From assembly GCF_036898095.1 (NCBI RefSeq), contig NC_090725.1:322779773-322843772 (forward strand): a stretch of 64,000 nucleotides of DNA, read 5' to 3'. Below the pieces are notes generated by a model, which did no database searches, had not been told where the DNA came from, and worked only from the letters and a program-made list of their open reading frames with translations. Below, piece by piece: positions 45,701 through 57,059 of the stretch (positions are counted from its first letter, which is position 1; each line of letters begins with the position of its first letter). Source of the DNA: Palaemon carinicauda. Lineage: Eukaryota > Arthropoda > Malacostraca > Decapoda > Palaemonidae. The position numbers and the translations under genes were made by a program.

Positions 45701-48700
45701 ATTTTGGGGAAAGAGGAAACTTCAACATGCCCAATTTTGTCACTGAGAAGCGAAAATATTGTGGGGGAAGAGAAAATGTCAACATGCCAGATTTCGTCAC
45801 TGAGAAGGGAAAATATTGTGGGAAAAGAGAAAATTTCAACATGTCAGATTTCGTCACTGAGAAGGGCAAATATTGTGGGGAAAGAGAAAATGTCAACATG
45901 CCATATTTGTCGCGAAGAAGGGAAAATATTGTGGGGAAAGAAAAAATATCAATATGCCAGATTTTTCGTGAAGGGAAAATATTGTGGGGAAAAAGAAAAT
46001 GTCAACATGCCAGATTTGGAAAGAAGAGGGGCAAATATTGTGGGGAAAGGGGAATGTCAACATGCCAGATATGTCACTGAGAAGGGCAAATATTGTGGGG
46101 AAAGAGAAAATTTCAACATGCCAGATTTATTGCGGAGAAGGGAAAACATTATCGGGAAAGAGAAAATATGTCATCATGCCAGATTTGTCGCGGAGAAGGG
46201 AAAATATTGTGGGGAAATAGAAAATATCAACATGCCAGATTTGTCACGGAGAAGGGCAAATATTTTGGGGAAAGAGAAAATGTTAACATGCCAGATTTCG
46301 TCACTGAGAAGGTAAAATATTGTGGGGAAAGAGAAGATGTCATCATGCCAGATTTGTCGCGGAGAAGGGAAGATATCGTGGGGAAAGAGAAAATGTCTAC
46401 ATGCCAGATTTCGTCACTGAGAAAGGAAAATATTTTTGGGAAAGGGGAAATGTCCACATGCCAGATTTGTCACGGAGTTGGTCAAATATTGTGGGGAAAG
46501 AGAAAATGTAAACATGCCAGATTTCGTCATTGAGAAGGGCAAATATTTTTTGTGAAAGAGAAAAAGTCAACATGCCAGATTTCGTCACTGAGAAGGGAAA
46601 ATATTGTGGGGAAAAAGAAAATTATCAACATGCCAGATTTGTAAAGGAGAAGGGCAAATATTGTGGGGAAAGGGAAAATGTCAACATGCCAGATATGTCA
46701 CTGAGAAGGGCAGATATTGTGGGAAAAGAGAAAATTTCAACTTGTCTGATTTCGTCACTGTGGGGGTTAAATATTATGGGGAAAAAGAAAATGTCTACAT
46801 GCCAGATTTCTTCACTGAGTGGGGCAAATATTGTGGGGAAAGAGAAAACTTCAACATGCCAGATTTCGTCACTAAGACGAGCAAATATTGTGGGGAAAAA
46901 GAAAATGTCTACATGCCAGATGTCTTCACTGAGTGGGGCAAAAATTGTGGGGAAAGAGAAAACTTCAACATGCCGGATTTCATCGGTAAGACGGGCAAAT
47001 AATGTGGGGAAAAAGAAAATGTCTACATGCCTGATTCCTTCACTGAGTCGGGCAAATATTGTGGGAAAAGAGAAATCTTCAACATGCTGGATTTCGTCAC
47101 TAAGAAGGGCAAATATTGTGGGGAAAAAGAAAAACGTCTACATGCCAGATTTCTTCACTGATTGAGGCAATTATTTTGGGGAAAGAGGAAACTTCAACAT
47201 GCCCAATTTTGTCACTAACATATGCAAATATTGTCGGGAAAGAAAATGTATACATGTCATATTCTGTCACCGAGAAGGGCAAATATTATGGGGAAAGGAA
47301 AAATGTCAACATGCGAGATTTCGTCACTGAGAAGGGCAAATATTGTGGGGAAAGAGACTATTTAAACATATCAGATTTTTCACTGAGAACGGCAAATATT
47401 GTGGGGGAAGAGAAAACTTCAACATATTAGATTTTGTCACTGAGAACGACAAATATTGTGGGGGAAGAGAAAATGTCAACATGCCAGATTTCGTCACTGA
47501 GAAGGGCAAATATTGTGGGGAAAGAGAAAATGTCAACATGCCATATTTGTCGCGGAGAAGTGAAAATATCGTGGGAAAAGAAAAAATATCAATATGCCAG
47601 ATTTTTTGCGAAGGGAAAATATTGTGGGGAAAGGGGAAATGTCAACATGCCAGATTTCATCACTGAGAAGGGCAAATATTTTGGGGAAAGAGAAAATGTT
47701 AACATGCCAGATTTCGTCACTGAGAAGGGAAAATATTGTAGGGAAAGAGAAAATGTCATCATGCCAGATTTGTCGCGGAAAAGGGAAGATATCGTGGGGA
47801 AAGAGAAAATGTCAACATGCCAGATTTCATCACTGAGAAGGGAAAATATTGTGGGGAAAGGAAAAATGTCCACATACCAGATTTGTTGCAGAGAAGGGAA
47901 AATTTTATGGGGAAAGGGAAAATGTCCACATGCCAGATTTGTCACGGAGAAGGGCAAATATTTTTGGGAAAGAGAAAATGTTAACATACCAGATTTCGTC
48001 ACTGAGAAGGGAAAATATTGTGGGGAAAGAGACTATTTCAACATATCAGATTTTTCACTGAAAAGGCCAAATATTGTGGGGGAAGAGAAAACTTCAAATT
48101 ATCAGATTTTGTCACTGAGAAGGGAAAATATTGTGGGGGAAGAGAAAATGTCAACATGCCAGATTTTGTCACTGAGAAGGGCTAATATTGTGGGAAAAGA
48201 GAAAATTTCAACACGTCAGATTTCGTCACTGAGAAGGGCAAATATTGTGGGGAAAGAGAAAATGTCAACATGCCATATTTGTCGCGGAGAAGGGAAAATA
48301 TCGTGGGGAAAGGGAAAATATCAATATGCCAGATTTTTCGCGAAGGGAAAATATTGTGGGGAAAAAGAAAATTACATCATGACAGATTTGTAAAGGAGAA
48401 GGGAAAATATTTTGGAGAAAGGGAAAATGTCAACATGCCAGATATGTCACTGAGAAGGGCAAATATTGTGGGGAAAGAGAAAATGTTAACATGCCAGATT
48501 TCGTCACTGAGAAGGGAAAATATTGTGGGGAAAGAGAAAATGTCATCATGCCAGATTTTTTGCGGAGAAGGGAAGATATCGTGGGGAAAGAGAAAATGTC
48601 AACCTGCCAGATTTCGTCACTGAGAAGGGAAAATATTGTGGGGAAAGGGAAAATGTCCATATGCCAGATTTGTCACGGAGGAGGTCAAATATTGTGGGGA

Positions 48701-49650
48701 GAGAGAAAATGTCAACATGCCAGATTTCGTCACTGAGAATGGCAAATATTGTGGGGAAAGAGAAAATGTCAACATGCCAGATTTGTTGCAGAGTAGGAAA
48801 AATATTATGGGGAAAGGGAAAATGTCCGCATGCCAGATTTGTCACTGAGGAGGGCAAATATTGGGGGGAAAGAGAAAATGTCAACATGCCAGATTTCGTC
48901 ACTGAGAATTGCAAATATTGTTTGGGAAAGAGAAAATGTCAACATGCCAGATTTTGTCATTGAGAAGGGAAAATATTGTGGGGAAAGAAAAAATGTCATC
49001 ATGCCAGATCTGTCGCGGAGAAGGGAAGATATCGTGGGGAAAGAGAAAATGTCAACATGCCAGATTTGTCTCGGAGAAGGGAAAATATTGTGGGGAAAGA
49101 GAAAATGTCATCATGCCAGAATTGTCACGGAGAAGGGAAAATTTTGTGGGGGAAGAGAAAATGTTAATATGCCAGATTTGTCGCGGAGAAGGGAAAATAT
49201 TGTGGGGAAAGAGAAAATGTCAACGTACCAGATTTGTCGCGGAGAAGGAAAAATATTGTGGGGAAAGAGAAAATGTCAACATGCCAGATATGTCACGGAG
49301 AAGGGCAAATATTGTTGGGAAAATTAAAATGTCAACATGCTAGATTTCGTCACTGAGAGGGGCAAATATTGTGGGAAAAGAGAAAATGTCAATATGCCAG
49401 ACTTCCTCACTGAGAGGGGCAAATATTTTTGGGAAAGAGGAAATGTCAACATGCCAGATTTGTCTTGGAGAAGGGAAAATATTGTGGGGAAAGAGAAAAT
49501 GTCAACGTGCCAGATTTGTCACGAAGGGCAAATATTGTGGGGAAAGAAAATTTAATCATGTCAGATTTGTCACTGAGAAGGGCAAATATTGTGGGGAAAG
49601 AGAAAATATTTCAATATGTCAGATTTCGTCACAGTGTTGGGATAATATAG
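36771..49650 (+). repeat. 57-bp satellite array, copy 2 (about 225 monomers)
   Basis: Same monomer and same end monomers as the 1.7-kb array in copy 1, but 12.9 kb long. Long open frames of up to 523 codons arise because most monomers are 19 codons long, and they occur on both strands and in several frames. The repeated peptide pattern (MPDFVTEKGKYCGE on plus) shows no known fold and frames switch at each 56-bp monomer, so I do not call a protein. Confidence 0.96.
38570..46092 (+). repeat. Higher-order repeat of the 57-bp satellite: 1,527/1,471-bp units
   Basis: The same sequence phase recurs at 38,570, 40,097, 41,624, 43,095, 44,622 and 46,093, giving unit lengths of 1,527, 1,527, 1,471, 1,527 and 1,471 bp. 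The two lengths differ by 56 bp, one short monomer. The last four form two 2,998-bp dimers (40,097-43,094 and 43,095-46,092), nearly identical to each other: 146-codon frames at 41,624 and 44,622 are identical, and 504-codon frames at 40,097 and 43,095 differ at only a few residues. Confidence 0.9.
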
Positions 49651-49654
49651 ATAA

Positions 49655-50344
49655 TAGATATAGTGATAATATAGGAGTTATAGTATTCAAAACAAATCAT
49701 TATGCTCATTAATTTCGTAAAGATTTAGTTCCGGTCCACTTAGAAATCAGATAACTTTTTTTTTTTTTTTTATACAAGTATCTCTTTTTTTCTTTTCTTG
49801 CGAAACCTTTCCATATATATCTTTTATTTAAAATAATTTATTCTTGACCTATCAACCTAACTACTGCTATTTCTATTTCATACCAGCAAGTCAGTGCAGA
49901 TTTTTTTTTATAAAATAGGATGTTCATGGCGATTTAAATGTAATAAAAAGTGTAAAAGCTTTAAATCTGGCATAACATTGTTGGAACTTGGATCCTCTTT
50001 GAGGGTGTGAGTTACACAGTTGTTGCTGAAACTGAATGTTTGGAACACTAATGGCTTTCGATTCCAGTCACTTGTTACTGTTCACTGGAAAAAAAGAAAC
50101 TTTATTATAAAGTGAATCATGCTGTGCAATTCATCTGTTTCTCATTACTACAAAGGTAATGCATAATAGTTTAATTAACATTCCAATGATTTTACAGTTA
50201 GTGTAATTTTTTGGTGTGAAAATATTCTGATAAAGTGTATTTTATAGCCTAGGCCTATTTTTTTCAGGTTCTAGCAACTTTTTGCTAGATTAGGCTTTCC
50301 GTTAGAGTAGGCTTAGCAATGCAGATAGTTGCAGGGCATATCAT

Positions 50345-50383
<39 letters not shown>

Positions 50384-50560
50384 AAATCTGATGATAAATG
50401 CAATAAAGTAGTTTTAAATCAAACGACGAAACAAAGGTTCCGAAATAGACACTCCTGTTAATATTGTTTTTGAAATATGATTAAAAAAGCCAATGAAGTA
50501 GTCTTAAACGAGACTACGAAACAAAGGTTACAAAATAATCTCTCCTCTTAATGTTGTAGT
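49655..50560. other. AT-rich spacer, copy 2
   Basis: Counterpart of 5,320-6,225, with a long T-run at 50,348-50,382. No gene. Confidence 0.6.
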
Positions 50561-51735
50561 TACCTAACCTCTACCTACCTTTATCTTAGCTACTCATACT
50601 CTAGCTAGCCTTAATTACCTGCTCTTAACCTGCCTACCCATACCTTGCCTATCATTACTTTACCTAACTTTACCTTACCTTACATACCTTGATTTTACAT
50701 ACCCTTATCTTACCTAGCCGTACCTTACCCATCCCTTTCTTATCTAGTCTTATCTTGCCTTCCCTTTTCTTCCCTACTCATACTTTAGCTACCCTACTAT
50801 CAACCTGCCCACCCACACCTTGCCTACCATCCTTCTACCCACCTAACCTTACCTTAGATACACCCACTTTACCAACTATTATATTATCTTCTCTTACCTT
50901 ACCTAATCTCATCTTACCTATTTTTACGTTTGCTACCCTTACCTTACGTATTCTTAACCTTGCCTACCATCACCACCTAACCTTACCTTATATACCTTCA
51001 CTTTACCTACCCCTATCTTACCTTTTCTTACTTGAGCTACCTTTACCAACCTACCCCTAACCTACCTGTCCATACCTTGTCTACCATCATTCTACCTAAC
51101 CTTACCTTAGATACCCTCATTTGACCGACCCTTATAATATCTACTCTTACCTTACTTACTCTATCTTACCTATGCTTACATCAGCTGCCCTTACCTACCT
51201 TTCTCTTAACCTGCCTACCATCATTCTAACTAACCTTACCCAGTCTTATCCTACCTACCCTCCTCTTACGGGCTCTAATTTTACCTATTCTTATCTTACC
51301 TACCCTTACCTTACATATTCTTATCTTGCCTAACTTTACCTTACATATTCTTAACCTTGCCTTCCATCACTACCTAACCTTATCTTATATACCATACCTT
51401 TACCTATCCTTATGTTACCTAGTCTTATGTTACCTAGTCTTATGTTACCTACCCTTATCTTACCTATTCTTACTTTTGCTGCCGTTACCTTATATCTTAT
51501 TAACCTTGCCTATCGTCACTACCTAACTTTACCTTATATACCCTCACTTTACCTAGTCTTATCTTACATAGTCTTATCGTATCTAGGCTTATCTTACCTA
51601 TTCCTATCTTACCTAGGCATATCTTACCTATTCCTTCTTTAGCTATCCTTGTCGTACGTACACTTAACCTTGCCAACTATCACTGTACCTTCCTTATATA
51701 GCCTCAATTAACCCACCCTTATCTTACCTACCATT
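50560..51735 (+). repeat. Degenerate pentamer-phased satellite, copy 2
   Basis: Counterpart of 6,228-7,405, of about the same length. Confidence 0.85.
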
Positions 51736-52134
51736 ATCCGAAGACTGTCTTGTTTTCAAAGTGCTTTGATAATGTGGACCTGACAAACAACGAATAGTAT
51801 GTGGTGTGAAATGAGGAATGCCTTAGAATGTATACAATGGAATAAATGTGAAGGTCTTGTAGAGAGTAGGTTCAGTTGCTGTATGGGACCAGAAAAGCAG
51901 TCCTTAAAGTGAAGTAAATAAGTATCTAGTCTTATATGATCTATCCCTACACCTCATCTGCCCTTATCTTACTTATCCTTACACCTTATCTGCTCTTATC
52001 TTACTTATCCTTATATCTTATCTACCCTTATCTTACTTACCCCTATACATTATCTACCCTTTGCTGACCTACCCTTGCCTTAACTAACTTGCCCTTATTT
52101 TACCCCACCTCACCTTACTTAACATACCCTTAGT

Positions 52135-52290
52135 TTACTTTACCTTACTTAACATACTCATGTTTTACTTTACCTTACTTACCATACTCCTATTTTACTT
52201 TACCTTAATTAACATATTCATGTTTTACTTTACCTTACTTAACACACTCCTATTTTACTTTACCTTACTTACCATACTCCTATTTTACTT
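52135..52290 (+). repeat. 30-bp TTTACTTTACC satellite, copy 2 (about five units)
   Basis: Counterpart of 17,531-17,900, which has about twelve units. Confidence 0.9.
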
Positions 52291-52509
52291 TACCTTATAT
52301 ACCCTTATTTTACCTTACTTTACCCAACATACCCTTAGCTTACCTTACGTTACCTTACCCAACATACCATTATTTTACCTTACTTTATCTAACATACCCT
52401 TATTTTACCTTGCCTACCCAACATATCCTTATTTTACCTCACCTACCCAACATATCCTTATTTTACCTTACCTTGCCTTTTTTTTTACCCCACCCCACCT
52501 TACCTTAGT

Positions 52510-53800
52510 TTAGCTTAGCTAACCCACCCTTAGCTTAGCTAACCTACCTTTAGCTAACCTACCCTTAGCTTAGCTAACCTACCCTTAGCTTAGCTTACCA
52601 TAGCTAACCTACCCTTAGCTTAGCTTACCATAGCTAACCTATCCTTAGCTTAGCTTACCATAGCTAACCTATCCTTAGCTTAGCTTAACATAGCTAACCT
52701 ATCCTTAGCTTACCTTAACATAGCTAACCTATCCTTAGCTTAGCTTAGCTTAACATAGCTAACCTATCCTTAGCTTAGCTTAACATAGCTAACCTATCCT
52801 TAGCTTACCTTAACATAGCTAACGTATCCTTAGCTTACCTTAACATAGCTAACCTATCCTTAGCTTACCTTAACATAGCTAACCTATCCTTAGCTTACCT
52901 TAACATAGCTAACCTATCCTTAGCTTAGCTTAGCTTAACATAGCTAACCTATCTTTAGCTTAGCTTAGCTTAACATAGCTAACTTATCCTTACCATAGCT
53001 AACCTATCCTTAGCTTAGCTTACCATAGCTAACCTATCCTTAGCTTAGCTTACCATAGCTAACCTATCCTTAGCTTAGCTTACCATAGCTAACCTATCCT
53101 TAGATTAGTTTAACATAGCTAACCTATCCTTAGCTTAGCTTACCATAGCTAACCTATCCTTAGCTTAGCTTACCATAGCTAACCTATTCTTAGCTTAGTT
53201 TAACATAGCTAACCTACCCTTAGCTTAGTTTAACATAGCTAACCTATCCTTAGATTAGCTTAACATAGCTAACCTATCCTTAGCTTAGCTTAGCTTAACA
53301 TAGCTAACCTATCCTTAGCTTAGCTTAGCTTAGCTTAACATAGCTAACCTATCCTTAGATTAGCTTAGCTTAACATAGCTAACCTATCCTTAGCTTAGCT
53401 TAGCTTAGCTTAACATAGCTAACCTATCCTTAGCTTAGCTTAGCTTAGCTTAACATAGCTAACCTATCCTTAGCTTAGCTTACCATAGCTAACCTATCCT
53501 TAGCTTAGCTTACCATAGCTAACCTATCCTTAGCTTACCATAGCTAACCTATCCTTAGCTTACCATAGCTAGCCTATCCTTAGCTTACCATAGCTAGCCT
53601 ATCCTTAGCTTAGCTTTCTATGGCTAGCCTACCCTTCACTTAACTTGCCACAGCTAATCTACCCTGCGCTTAGCTTACCATAGCTAGCCCACCCTTCGCT
53701 TAACCTGCCACAACTAATATACCCTTAGCTTAGCTTATCATAGCTACCCCACCCTTCGCTTAACCTGCCACAGCTAATCTACCCTTAGCTTAGCTAGCCT
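52510..53800 (+). repeat. TTAGC/TAACC pentamer satellite, copy 2 (about 1.3 kb)
   Basis: Same unit as 18,085-20,230, about 0.85 kb shorter. Variants with TTACC in place of TTAGC (52,700-52,920) form their own local run. Confidence 0.93.
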
Positions 53801-54455
53801 ACCCTTATTTTAGCTTTCATTAACCTATTTTTATCTCTCTTTAGCTTTCCTTACCTTACCTAACCTTACCTTACTTAACCTACCTATTCTACAATATCAT
53901 TTTTGAGCTTTAACCGAGTGCAGTAAATATACAATCAAAGTAATAGGTACACCTAAGTTTTTTATTCCTTCAACTAACCTAAAAGTTCCTCCAAATCCAT
54001 AAACTAACCATCAAGCTGCACTAATTCCAAAAACTAACCAATGAGCTCCTCTGATTCCTTGAACTAACCTATAAGATCCTCTGATTCCTATCTCACCTCG
54101 TGTGATCCACAACCTAATCCTCTCTACACCTTTGGGCAAAAATACTTTATACATTGCTCAATTCAATTGTCTAAGTAAGGTTTTACGTGTATATTCAATG
54201 AAACTGTAAGTAAACTAGTATTATATAGTGAAATTAGTTAGTTTCAGAAGACTAACCAATCAGGATTATGTTGCATTTGCAGAATTTTTCTCAGAGAAAA
54301 ACCTGGAAATTTCATTTGTTCCGTAACCGAAATACAAACCACGCTATTTACAATGGGTTTACCTTTTAGCGCAGCTGAAATGGCGAGCCATTAGAATTTA
54401 ACAAGGGTGTATTACCCCCGCGCTAGTTAGCGGGGGTTAGGGGAGTGGTAGCTAC

Positions 54456-55100
54456 TTGGAGGAAAAATAACTGAGATGCCCTGACCCGGATTAAGGGAAG
54501 CCAGGTTTTTACCCTTCGAACTGTCAGTTCTTGATCCTTCAAGTTAATCTCTGTCACTGTATTGGAATTTGTAGTCAGTTCTATTCAGACCTTTGTTTAG
54601 AGACGGTAACCCTTATTGTGCTTTCATTAGCGAGGGCTCCTTCCTGTGCTGCTCTTGGTTGTACGAAAAAAATCAGTTGCCTGCCTTTAGGCAAAAATCA
54701 GTAACAACAGTTGTGAGATTATCACAAGCTGTGTTCAATGTCATCCAAAGACGGCTATAAAGGTCAACGACTTTACTGTAGTTCATTATTCCATGGAGTT
54801 TGTAACTGATTCACCAATAAGTTGAGCAACAAGTTTAACATTATTATTTTTTTTTTTTTAAGTATATTTTTTTAAGTATTACAGGAAGGGACCATCGGTA
54901 ATAAAATAGCACAAGTAAATAGTTATCAGCTAAAAATAAAGGTCTGAGTAAAACAGACTAAGTACCAGTACGCTGTCGGAGGATTAACTTGGGATTGAGA
55001 TTTGACAGTTTGAAGGGGTGAATCTGGCCAAACCCTGCCCTCACGGGTTCAGGAAAGAATTCTGAGTCAGGGCATCTCCAGTAGTATTAATCCTCCTAGG
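54456..55100. mobile_element. Short inverted-repeat DNA element (MITE-like) in element 2B
   Basis: These 645 bp are absent from element 2A, which is continuous at this point. CTGAGATGCCCTGAC (54,471-54,485) and its inverted partner GTCAGGGCATCTCCAG (55,066-55,081) lie near the ends, and the outer ends also pair loosely (TTGGAGG and CCTCCT). GTAGCTAC before and GTAGCTAG after could be an 8-bp target duplication, as in hAT elements, but the local sequence itself repeats TAGC. No ORF. Confidence 0.65.
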
Positions 55101-57059
55101 GTAGCTAGCTACCCCTCCCCCCCCCCCCCCTCACACACAGATGAATGCTCACCTTCACTTTTGGCTCGGACTGTGACAGACGTCTCTGTCTTGGTCCTCT
55201 CTTGGCAGCCATTGTTTGTTTTGTCTTTACTTAATTGCTTACTTTTCATTTACTCAATATATATGTAAACATGTTTTCATGTTTGTATATATATTTGAGT
55301 ATAGAAATCAGTAAGTTTCCTTTTCAGAGTTGTGTGTGTAGTGTACGATATCTACGTGGAGTCCTCGGCAGTTAGGCCACCACGGAGTAATTTTATGGGT
55401 GGCGATCGAGTTTGACTTATGTCTTTTTCTCTCTCTCTCTCTCTTGAGGTCGTTCACCCTTTTACTACGTGTTACTACGCCCTTGCAGCTTCCTTTCCGT
55501 GTGGGGGGGTTGCTACGCCGTACGTTTGTCTCAATTAGTTTATGAATCTAATTGTAGTTGTTTTTTTTTTCAGCTTGTAGAACGATTCCTTTCGGGGTTT
55601 TCGTTCTTTCTTTAGTGGTCATTCATTTTTAAATTACATAATTACATAGTTACATAATTATAATTGTTATAATTCTGTTTAGGTTACAGCTCTCCTTCCG
55701 TGAGTGTAAGTGGTTGTGAGGGCACGTGCCTGTTGTATAATTCTTGTTTCCTTTCCCTCGGGATTCCTCTTCGGAGCCTTCCCGGGGGAATGAATGTCTA
55801 CTAATGTTTTTTTGTTTTTTGTTTTTTTACAGTTACCGATCTAGTTCGTTTCTGTAATATGGCAACGGTGTGAGCTGTCTTGTTGAGGCCTGGGGATTCG
55901 GCTGTTGCTGCCTCCCCCCTTGTATTTTCGTCAGGGGCGTGTCTCCTTCTACTGGAAGTACTCCCGTGACGACGGACAGCTCTCCAGTTCATTTTAGAAC
56001 ACTCAGGAGGCTTGCCTCCTTGGGCGGGTAACTTTCCTTCCGAGGGAAGTTTTTCCTGTCCAGGCTTGAGTTTTTCCCCTTTTGGGGGGTTCTTCTCTTG
56101 CCTTTTTTTTCGTGCGACTATGCTCTTGGTGCTGAGCGATCACACCTGCAGTTTCGCTCAAGGGGCTGGGCAACTGCAGGAGCTCCTCTTCGGAGGATTC
56201 CTCCTTTTAGGTCACTGGCTGACCAGTCTCTTCTACGAAGTGTTTCTCTTTCGTTCGCGAGAGTACACTCATAGAGACTCCTCTTCGGAGGATTCTTCTG
56301 TTGCGGTTGCTGTAGGCCTTCCTCGCCGTAAGGCCCACCGTCCGCTTCGTCGTAAGGGCCTCTCATCTCCCTATAAGGGTGCTAAGAGGCGCCTTTTTGA
56401 ATCTCCGTTTGCAGCCTACAACTCCTTTTTCTTGATCTTCCGTCTTGGTGCAGATGGACAGCAGTCTGGTCTCGTCTTCCGACGGGCAACGGTCTTCCCG
56501 ACGGACAACGGTCTTCATACGGACATCAGTCTCCCGGCGGACAGACAACGGTCTTCCGACGGACATCAGTCTCCCGGCGGACAGACAACGGTCTTCCGAC
56601 GGACATCAGTCTCCCGGCGGACAACGATCCCTTCGGGGCAAAGGGTTGCCTCCCACGGGGGTTCTTCCCTTGCGTGTCAGGGTTCCCCTGCGCGCCCTTC
56701 TGCTGTGTTCTCTCCTGCTCCTGCTCAGTGTTAGCGCACAGGCGCTCTCCTGCTCATCAGCGCTCTCCTGTTCGTCAGCGCTCTCATAATGATCATCCCT
56801 GCTGTTCCTGTTGGTTCCTGTTACGCGCCCTGTGCGCCCACGTTCGCCCTCGTGATCTAGAACTTCAGTTCAGGTCGAGGTCAAGGACTCTTCTTCTGCG
56901 CAGGCTTCCACTCGTAGCCTTCAGCTCGTCAGCGATCATCAGCTCGCCAGCGATCACCTGTTTCTCGGCTATCTCCGGATCGCCCGCGTGTGTTACAGCC
57001 GGCACGCCAACGTTCTCCAACACTTCTGAAGGAACATGGTTCGCCAGCTACTAGCTCAC

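Larger units (their letters stand above)
33108..54312 (+). repeat. Segmental duplication, copy 2
   Basis: This is the direct repeat of copy 1, offset by 33,107 bases at its left end. It keeps the empty sites of both DIRS insertions of copy 1, at about 51,750 and at 53,898-53,900. It is interrupted at 54,313 by an independent DIRS insertion that runs beyond the window, so its right end is not visible. Confidence 0.93.

Noticed and set aside
40097..46315. Long open frames (488-523 codons) in the 57-bp satellite, repeating MPDFVTEKGKYCGE
   Set aside because: Open frames occur on both strands and in several frames because most monomers are 57 bp without stops. Frames shift at 56-bp monomers, there is no stable start, and no known fold is visible.
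36771..49650. CRISPR-like regular repeat array
   Set aside because: Monomers are contiguous with no unique spacers, and the context (introns, DIRS, SINE) is eukaryotic.
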